Positions 7,362-11,499 of a stretch of DNA of 11,499 nucleotides are shown here, one piece after another (the stretch's first letter is position 1; each line of letters opens with the position of its first letter). Source of the DNA: Deltaproteobacteria bacterium. GTDB lineage: Bacteria > Myxococcota > Polyangia > Haliangiales > Haliangiaceae. The stretch is from positions 1-11,499 of the forward strand of contig JAGSPR010000201.1 in NCBI GenBank assembly GCA_018262455.1. The letters are read 5' to 3'. The notes beneath the pieces were generated by a model. That model worked only from the letters and a program-made list of their open reading frames with translations, was not told where the DNA came from and searched no databases. The position numbers and the translations under genes were made by a program.

Positions 7362-7367
7362 ACCGTA
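7362..7367 (-). promoter_or_regulatory. Candidate -10 element for the 150-aa protein gene
   Basis: TACGGT on the minus strand is six bases from ATG 7355, with no Shine-Dalgarno. It is the same hexamer as before the MYG1-family gene. Confidence 0.45.
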
Positions 7368-7410
7368 CCAGCAGAGCGGATCGTTCAGTCGGCTGCGACT
7401 GCCCGTGCGC

Positions 7411-7416
7411 TACGAT
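7411..7416 (+). promoter_or_regulatory. Candidate -10 element for the small membrane protein gene
   Basis: TACGAT is followed by GGAGCC and ATG 7423. The GGAG is only two bases from the start codon, too close for a normal Shine-Dalgarno, so a leaderless start is more likely. Confidence 0.45.
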
Positions 7417-7422
7417 GGAGCC

Positions 7423-7638
7423 ATGAGCGTGCGCGACGTACTGATGGGCGTAGGTTTCGCTGTCGTTGGCGTGTTTGCGCTCTTGAACGGCGTACTGCGC
7501 CCCAGCTGGATCTGGGAGTCGACCAAGTTCCGCGGGATCCGCGACAACCTCGGTGATGGCGTGACGTCCGCCATCTTCCTCGGTTTCGGTGTCGTGCTGT
7601 GCGTCGTGGGGGTGATCACCCTCGCGAAGCGCGACTAG
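7423..7638 (+). CDS. Small two-helix membrane protein, unknown
   Basis: This 71-aa protein starts at ATG 7423. Two hydrophobic segments, about residues 7-25 (LMGVGFAVVGVFALLNGVL) and 48-67 (TSAIFLGFGVVLCVVGVITL), are joined by a polar loop with WIWESTKFRGIRDNLGDG; the protein ends in KRD. This suggests a hairpin in the inner membrane. I do not recognise a family. In-frame codons upstream to 7336 run through the divergent promoter region and are not needed. Its TAG stop lies in the sequence CTAG, which also supplies the stop of the converging glycine-rich gene, giving a 4-bp tail-to-tail overlap. Confidence 0.7.
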   Translation: MSVRDVLMGVGFAVVGVFALLNGVLRPSWIWESTKFRGIRDNLGDGVTSAIFLGFGVVLCVVGVITLAKRD

Positions 7639-8399
7639 AAGATATTGTACGCCTCGTCGAGCGCGCCGAGGCCTGCACCGAGGCCCGCGCCTGCGAGCGT
7701 GCCGATGCCGGGCAGCAGCAGCGAGCCGAGGGCCGCACCGCCGATCGCGCCCGAGCCGGCGCCGCCGAGCGACTTGTTCATGGATGCCCCTGCGCTGGCC
7801 ACCACGCCCGGGGTTGCGCCACTGGTCGGTGCGTTCGGATCGTCTGCCAACCAGTTGCCGAGCTTGTTTCCAGCCCAGCCGCCGACCGCGCTCCCCGCCA
7901 TCGATCCGAGTGGTCCGAACATGCCGCCCAGGCCGGACCCCAGGCCGGCCCCAACCGCCGACATCCCGGCACCGATCTCTCCGCCACGAGTGCCGGTCGG
8001 AGTGTTGCCCGGAGCGATCCAGTTCGTATCATCCGCGCCGAAGATGGCGTTCGTTGCACCGACCGCGGCCGTGCCCAGCAGGTCACCGAGATCACCTGGA
8101 ACCTGAGACGAATCACCGCCCGCCGCACCGACGATTCCGCGGCCGGTGACCCCGAGTCCCGATGCGACGAGGTTCGCCGTCCCGAGTGCGGTGTTGACCG
8201 CCGGAATCGCGTTGACGCCGCTCCACAGTGCTTGCGTGCCGTGGTTGACGGCGCCGTCGCGATCACCCGTCACGCCGTCATAGACGGCGGAACCCGCGTG
8301 ATACGCCGCTTGCGCGCCGCTGGCGACGTTGCCGACGATCGGGATCGGCCCGATGGCGCCCCAGAAGCCGCTCTCGGCCATGTCAAAACCGGTTCCCAT
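7635..8399 (-). CDS. Glycine-rich, glycine-zipper-like protein downstream of tfuA-like gene
   Basis: This 254-aa protein starts at ATG 8399. It has 62 glycines (24%), is also rich in alanine, and has no cysteine. The N-terminal part (about 10-115) is moderately hydrophobic with repeating small residues (AIGPIPIVGNVASGAQAAYH, SGVNAIPAVNTALGTANL). A polar linker around 125-145 contains NWIAPGNTPTGTRGG. Two glycine-zipper blocks follow: 143-180 (GAGMSAVGAGLGSGLGGMFG and on) and 211-247 (LGGAGSGAIGGAALGSLLLP, then GAGLGAGLGAL), both suited to membrane insertion or self-assembly. It ends in DEAYNIF. There is no signal peptide. It starts 8 bp after the tfuA-like stop, so it is probably co-transcribed with that gene. 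It could be the substrate of the YcaO-TfuA pair, a pore-forming or secreted effector, or a structural protein; none is proven. Confidence 0.7.
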   Translation of the reverse strand: MGTGFDMAESGFWGAIGPIPIVGNVASGAQAAYHAGSAVYDGVTGDRDGAVNHGTQALWSGVNAIPAVNTALGTANLVASGLGVTGRGIVGAAGGDSSQVPGDLGDLLGTAAVGATNAIFGADDTNWIAPGNTPTGTRGGEIGAGMSAVGAGLGSGLGGMFGPLGSMAGSAVGGWAGNKLGNWLADDPNAPTSGATPGVVASAGASMNKSLGGAGSGAIGGAALGSLLLPGIGTLAGAGLGAGLGALDEAYNIF

Positions 8400-8406
8400 G
8401 GTCCCG

Positions 8407-8412
8407 ATTATA
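8407..8412 (-). promoter_or_regulatory. TATAAT element overlapping the tfuA-like stop codon
   Basis: A perfect TATAAT on the minus strand, with seven bases to ATG 8399, shares the TAA stop of the tfuA-like gene. It could give the glycine-rich gene its own leaderless promoter inside the operon. No -35 is visible upstream, so chance cannot be excluded. Confidence 0.45.
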
Positions 8413-9100
8413 CGGGAATCGGGGGGGAACCTCCCCGTCGATCTAGCCACGGTCTCGCAGCGAGGAATGAGATGAGATCATGAGCCTTTACACGATACTT
8501 GTCGAACCCAGCCCACCACGGGGCCAGCCGTTCTCCCGGCACCTGGTGGTCCTGGAGCAGTTTGCGCAGTAGCACCAAGGTTCGCTCCCCGAACCACCGC
8601 TCCATCAGATCCGAGACGATCGCATCGCGGACGGCAGGGGTCAGCGTGTCATCGGCGACCAGATCATCGAGCGCCGCCCGGATATGGAGCAAGGGCTCGC
8701 TGAGCTCGCGATACGGAGGGTCCTGCTCGTGGAGCAGCGAGACCTCGTCATCTCGAAACGCTGGATCGGCGCAGTACGTCTCGAAGGCGCGCCCCCACCC
8801 ACGCATCCCCATGTCACGCATCTCGGATCCTCGAATCGCGCCCATCGACGCGACTCCCCACACCTGCCAGCCCGCACTCAGGGCGCGGCGGATCTCGGCG
8901 TGGCCGACGGCGAGCACCTGAAGATGGAAGTATCCATCCACGATGGCGAGCACACCGGGTTCCCGCGCGGAGCGGATCGCGCGATCGACATCCCCGCGCC
9001 GGATCGGCGGGAGGATCGCCAGGTCGCCGAGCGGCAACCGCGCCATCGCCATCGCTCTATGGAGCGTCGGGCCTGCGTAGAGTAAGCACCTGGGGTCCAT
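8408..9100 (-). CDS. tfuA: TfuA-like protein (YcaO partner)
   Basis: This 230-aa protein matches the TfuA core. LLYAGPTL (6-13), LAILPPIRRGDVDRAI (27-42), VLAIVDGYFH (50-59), VGHAEIRRALSAGWQVWG (65-82), ASMGAIRGSEMRDMGMRGWG (84-103), and the acidic RDDEVSLLHE (116-125) correspond in order to the family's G-P-(S/T)-L, P-P-x-x-x-G-D, I-D-G-x-F, H-x-E-I, S-M-G-A-x-R-x-x-E and D-D-E-V blocks. TfuA was named from trifolitoxin biosynthesis; with YcaO it supports thioamide formation in archaeal methyl-coenzyme M reductase and thioamide RiPPs. ATG 9100 is chosen because AAGGAG lies ten bases upstream (9111-9116) and the family N-terminus begins right after it. It overlaps the ycaO-like gene end by 44 bp, so coupling is very likely. 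The C-terminal part (about 130-230) is helical and less conserved. Confidence 0.9.
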   Translation of the reverse strand: MDPRCLLYAGPTLHRAMAMARLPLGDLAILPPIRRGDVDRAIRSAREPGVLAIVDGYFHLQVLAVGHAEIRRALSAGWQVWGVASMGAIRGSEMRDMGMRGWGRAFETYCADPAFRDDEVSLLHEQDPPYRELSEPLLHIRAALDDLVADDTLTPAVRDAIVSDLMERWFGERTLVLLRKLLQDHQVPGERLAPWWAGFDKYRVKAHDLISFLAARPWLDRRGGSPPIPV

Positions 9101-10310
9101 GCTCGAAGTACTCCTTGAGGCGGGGGCCGACCCGCGGAATCTCCCCGAGATAGCACTCGAGGCGGGGAACGATGATCCGTACGACGACGAGGGGTGAGTC
9201 CGGCGGAGTGTGAACAGCTCGGAAGACGCGAGAACAGCCGACCCGGTCGAGGCGCTCGAGCAGCAAGCGGATTCCGGATGGGACGTCCGGTGCATCCGCC
9301 GCCCCATCGGGGATCTCGGAGAACGAGATCGTCCCCGACGCGGTCGACGACATCCGATCCACCCACCGATTCATCCCTGCGGTGCGCTCGACCGCTGCCC
9401 ACGCGGGTGGTCGTTCCTGGTAGCGGTGCATCGAGAGATCATCACGGCCGCCGTGGATATCGGTGAGGCGAGACTGGATCGCCTCGCACACCGCGCGGGT
9501 CACGGCGATGCTGCTCGCGGGGTGAAGCCCATCACCGCGATGTCCCGCGAACTCGACTCCGCGCTCGATGAGGCCCACGGTGAAGTACGGCAATTCGAAG
9601 ACGTTGGGGGCGTAGCGGATGTACAGGTCGAAGCCGTCGCGATCGAGACGTGCGGCGAGCGTCTTCAAGGGCTCGGGGAGCGTGGCGTTGTCAACGCGAT
9701 GCGATCGCGCCTCGATCGGAAACATGAACGACTGAACATCACGTTCGATCACCTCGGCCATGCCGTGGAGAGTCGCTTCGTCGAGCGTATTCCCGGATGC
9801 AACACCGTTCCCGTCCGAGCCGAACAGGCCACCTCCGTCCCGCGGGAGGATCGGATACAGCACGCGTTCTGCCGGGACGACGACTTGCTCGCCCGTCCGG
9901 ATATCGAAGGCATGACAGCAAGGCAGCGGCGTGGTGGCGCTGATCGGCGTCACCGGGCAGAGCTCGAAGATAGCCTCCGGTCGTGCGGCGGCATCGAGCA
10001 GGTCGCCGGCCACGCCGCGAAACATCTGGACCTGACTGCGATGCGGCTCGACGTACGCGAGCTCGATGGCCTCCATATAAGCACCGATGCGCGCCTCATC
10101 GGCCGTCAAGCCCTTTCCTGCACTCACGCACAGCGAGCCCGGCATTGCACGTGGTCGGATGCTCGCGAACACCGGAACCCCGATCCGATCGAGACACGTC
10201 GTTTCCGTGACACGCGTGATGCCCACCAGCGGTGCGATCCGCTGTGCGTGCGCCAACGTCTGCTCGACGCTGACCTCGCGCAGACTCGAGCTGTAACGAT
10301 GCGTGACCAT
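9057..10310 (-). CDS. ycaO: YcaO family protein, probable ATP-dependent thioamide synthetase
   Basis: This 417-aa protein carries the ATP/Mg-binding signatures of YcaO enzymes: SAGKGLTADEARIGAYMEAIE (63-83, S-x-G-K-G with E80/E83), GNGVASGNTLDEATLHGMAE followed by VIERD (167-191), and GDGLHP plus AVCEAIQSR (259-264, 273-281). YcaO enzymes phosphorylate the peptide amide oxygen and let a nucleophile attack. The C-terminus ends RRPDAP and lacks the P-x-P-x-P tail of azoline-forming members, and there is no E1/ocin-ThiF partner, so an azoline (TOMM) role is less likely. The adjacent overlapping tfuA-like gene instead points to thioamidation with a sulfur donor not in this window. ATG 10310 is 5 bp after the 306-aa gene's stop; no Shine-Dalgarno is visible, so coupling may drive its translation. 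The peptide substrate is not known. Confidence 0.92.
   Translation of the reverse strand: MVTHRYSSSLREVSVEQTLAHAQRIAPLVGITRVTETTCLDRIGVPVFASIRPRAMPGSLCVSAGKGLTADEARIGAYMEAIELAYVEPHRSQVQMFRGVAGDLLDAAARPEAIFELCPVTPISATTPLPCCHAFDIRTGEQVVVPAERVLYPILPRDGGGLFGSDGNGVASGNTLDEATLHGMAEVIERDVQSFMFPIEARSHRVDNATLPEPLKTLAARLDRDGFDLYIRYAPNVFELPYFTVGLIERGVEFAGHRGDGLHPASSIAVTRAVCEAIQSRLTDIHGGRDDLSMHRYQERPPAWAAVERTAGMNRWVDRMSSTASGTISFSEIPDGAADAPDVPSGIRLLLERLDRVGCSRVFRAVHTPPDSPLVVVRIIVPRLECYLGEIPRVGPRLKEYFEHGPQVLTLRRPDAP
9111..9116 (-). promoter_or_regulatory. Shine-Dalgarno site deciding the tfuA-like start
   Basis: AAGGAG on the minus strand lies ten bases before ATG 9100, within the end of the ycaO-like gene. 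It supports that start over in-frame codons further upstream (to 9307). Confidence 0.6.
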
Positions 10311-10315
10311 CGGGT

Positions 10316-11236
10316 TCAGGTGACCCAGTTCAGCATCGACTCGTCGTGAACCATCACCGAAGGCTGACTGTGAGGGAGCGGTTCGATGCTATCGACGACG
10401 AGCTGGAAGGTGTTGCGGTCTTCCTCGAGTCGAGGAGGTGTGCTCTCGAGCCGCGCCACGTAGTAGAAGCGGTCGTCCTGGAATGCCGCGATGTCGTGAT
10501 GGATCAGGGGCCCGTCTTCATACGTCCCGGCCGCCCGCCAGATCAGCCCGGCGAGCTTGTGCCGGTTGAAGATCGGCGCCGCCTCGTCGACCTGCGTCCG
10601 GCGAAAGCCAAACCAGTTCAGCTCGTGCAGCGTACGGTCCAGGAGCCCGGCCGGCGTCTCGACGACGGGCCGGGCCGGGAACGCGGAGATCGAGGCCTTG
10701 TGGTTGGGGAACCCAGGCGGGCACCATTCGGTGATCAACCCCCGCGGATAGCCCATCCAACCGGCTGGTGGTTCGTAGTAGTAGCGTCGCCGGCGCAACT
10801 CGCCGAGGCCGATCGAGTAGTAGAAGGCCAGCTCGCGCGTTGCCTTGCGAAAGAATGGCAGGTCGCTTGCGACGGTCGTGATGGCATCGATCTGCGTGTA
10901 GAAGTCATCGCCGAAGATGAAGCCGAGATTGCGCTCGAAGCTCGCTCCGTTCGTGCCGAAGATCGTGACCAGCGCGGCGTACTCGCCTTCCGCCGTGGTG
11001 ATTCGTTCGATGGGCGATCGGCTCAGGCCGGGAAGGTTCATCTCGACCATCAGGTCATCAACGAGATCCTTCGCTGCATGCAGCGGACGACGGCGGTCGC
11101 GGATCCGAACGCCACCGCGACTCCGGCCCTCGGGTGGGAAGAGTCCGATTCCATCCGCGTAGAACTTCGCTCGCCAGTTCGGGAGGATCTGCGGCAGCAC
11201 CCCTTCGTTGTACTCTGCCTGCTGCGACTCGGGCAC
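10316..11236 (-). CDS. Unrecognised 306-aa protein, first gene of the YcaO-TfuA unit
   Basis: This protein has no signal peptide or membrane segment. It is soluble, aromatic-rich and looks bipartite. The first part (about 15-140) includes WRAKFYADGIGLFPPEG and FERNLGFIFGDDFYTQID. The second (about 150-290) runs from RYYYEPPAGWMGYPRGLITE to FQLVVDSIEPLP. The F-x-x-V-V-D-S-I ending and repeated strands suggest two Mog1/PsbP/DcrB-like domains; this is a weak fold guess. Only one cysteine (C172) is visible. GTG 11236 is the most upstream start in the frame and lacks a Shine-Dalgarno; GTG 11200 is an alternative, so the N-terminus is uncertain. It ends 5 bp before the ycaO-like gene, so it is almost certainly cotranscribed and may present a substrate or act as an accessory factor. 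Confidence 0.7.
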   Translation of the reverse strand: MPESQQAEYNEGVLPQILPNWRAKFYADGIGLFPPEGRSRGGVRIRDRRRPLHAAKDLVDDLMVEMNLPGLSRSPIERITTAEGEYAALVTIFGTNGASFERNLGFIFGDDFYTQIDAITTVASDLPFFRKATRELAFYYSIGLGELRRRRYYYEPPAGWMGYPRGLITEWCPPGFPNHKASISAFPARPVVETPAGLLDRTLHELNWFGFRRTQVDEAAPIFNRHKLAGLIWRAAGTYEDGPLIHHDIAAFQDDRFYYVARLESTPPRLEEDRNTFQLVVDSIEPLPHSQPSVMVHDESMLNWVT

Positions 11237-11277
11237 GCTGGAGGCGCTTGTTCGCTCCCGGTGCGGGGCGCTCGCGG

Positions 11278-11283
11278 TACCGT
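11278..11283 (+). promoter_or_regulatory. Candidate -10 element for the cDPG-synthetase-like gene
   Basis: TACCGT is followed by six bases and then ATG 11290, with no Shine-Dalgarno. The 53-bp gap also has to hold the promoter of the divergent 306-aa gene. Confidence 0.45.
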
Positions 11284-11289
11284 GCCTCC

Positions 11290-11499
11290 ATGGTCGCCAC
11301 CCGCGTCCTCGTTCTCGGCGCCGCCGGGCGAGACTTCCACGACTTCGCGACCGTGCTGCGCGACGATCCGGCGATCGAGGTCGTCGGCTTCACCGGGGCG
11401 CAGATTCCCGGGATCGATCGGCGCACGTTCCCGGCCGCGCTCGCCGGCCCGCGGTACCCGCAGGGCATCGAGATCCATCCCGAGGCCGAGCTCGAGCAC
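11290..11499 (+). CDS. Cyclic 2,3-diphosphoglycerate synthetase-like protein (partial, N-terminal 70 aa)
   Basis: The frame is open from ATG 11290 to the right edge. VLVLGAAGRDFHDFATVLRD (6-25), VVGFTGAQIPGIDRR (31-45) and LAGPRYPQGIEIHPEAEL (51-68) match, block by block, the N-terminus of the family containing archaeal cyclic 2,3-diphosphoglycerate synthetase and its bacterial homologues, often annotated as GTPases. The family closes 2,3-bisphosphoglycerate into a cyclic anhydride with ATP in thermophilic methanogens; the bacterial role is unclear, so the activity is inferred. It is divergent from the YcaO-TfuA unit. The long minus-strand frame covering the same bases is an antisense shadow. 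Confidence 0.8.
   Translation, partial: MVATRVLVLGAAGRDFHDFATVLRDDPAIEVVGFTGAQIPGIDRRTFPAALAGPRYPQGIEIHPEAELEH

Noticed and set aside
9057..10310. YcaO as an azoline/thiazole-forming TOMM cyclodehydratase
   Set aside because: The C-terminal PxPxP tail, an E1/ocin-ThiF partner, a flavin dehydrogenase and a Cys/Ser/Thr-rich precursor are all absent, while a TfuA-like partner overlaps the gene.
10310..10316. Short precursor peptide gene within the YcaO-TfuA unit
   Set aside because: The gaps between the four genes are 5 and 8 bp or negative, so there is no room; the 53-bp divergent gap at 11237-11289 also has no room for one with its signals.
9210..10349. 379-aa plus-strand open frame opposite ycaO-like gene
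   Set aside because: The minus strand carries all YcaO motifs in order; the plus frame is an Arg/His-rich shadow.
11050..11499. Minus-strand frames reaching the right edge
   Set aside because: The plus strand from 11290 matches the cDPG-synthetase family closely, and the 306-aa minus-strand gene in another frame covers 11050-11236.

Overview
The window is dense, high-GC DNA with short intergenic gaps on both strands, GTG starts and lipoproteins. It carries type IV pilus minor components, a thrombospondin type-3 repeat lipoprotein and several lineage-specific hypothetical proteins. This mix suggests a myxobacterium-like member of Myxococcota (Kofleriaceae/Haliangium-like). That assignment is inferred from gene style; there is no rRNA or other marker here. 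I see no tRNA, rRNA, CRISPR array, transposase or integrase.

Layout. (1) Positions 1-2053, minus strand: a PilX-like minor pilin overlaps by 11 bp an exported protein that joins a DUF7305-like domain to a PilY1-type region; this second gene runs off the left edge. (2) 2325-3254, minus: a lipoprotein with thrombospondin type-3 repeats and a beta-rich C-terminal domain. (3) 3255-3614: a divergent regulatory region with a 16-bp dyad. (4) 3615-4819, plus: two overlapping genes for glycine-rich, beta-strand-rich outer-envelope (lipo)proteins. (5) 4854-5717, minus: a MYG1/UPF0160 family protein. It is divergent from (6) 5817-6902, plus: a methyltransferase with an N-terminal zinc ribbon and an N2227-like core. 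(7) 6903-7355, minus, and 7423-7638, plus: a small DcrB/PsbP-like unknown protein and a two-helix membrane protein. (8) 7635-11236, minus: a four-gene unit, read as unknown 306-aa protein, then YcaO, then TfuA-like, then a 254-aa glycine-rich protein. (9) 11290-11499, plus: the start of a cyclic-2,3-diphosphoglycerate-synthetase-like protein, divergent from that unit.

The most interesting part is the four-gene unit. YcaO with TfuA is the known enzyme pair for peptide-backbone thioamidation, as in methyl-coenzyme M reductase thioglycine and thioamide RiPPs. No short precursor peptide lies beside it. The pair instead sits between an unrecognised 306-aa protein, 5 bp upstream, and a 24% glycine, cysteine-free protein, 8 bp downstream. 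This suggests, as inference only, an undescribed system in which a whole protein is the modified substrate.

A second theme is initiation. Seven gene starts have a -10-like hexamer (TAxxxT) ending only 6-9 nt before the start codon and no Shine-Dalgarno sequence, which points to leaderless transcripts. Two internal genes (2 and the tfuA-like one) have clear Shine-Dalgarno sites instead.
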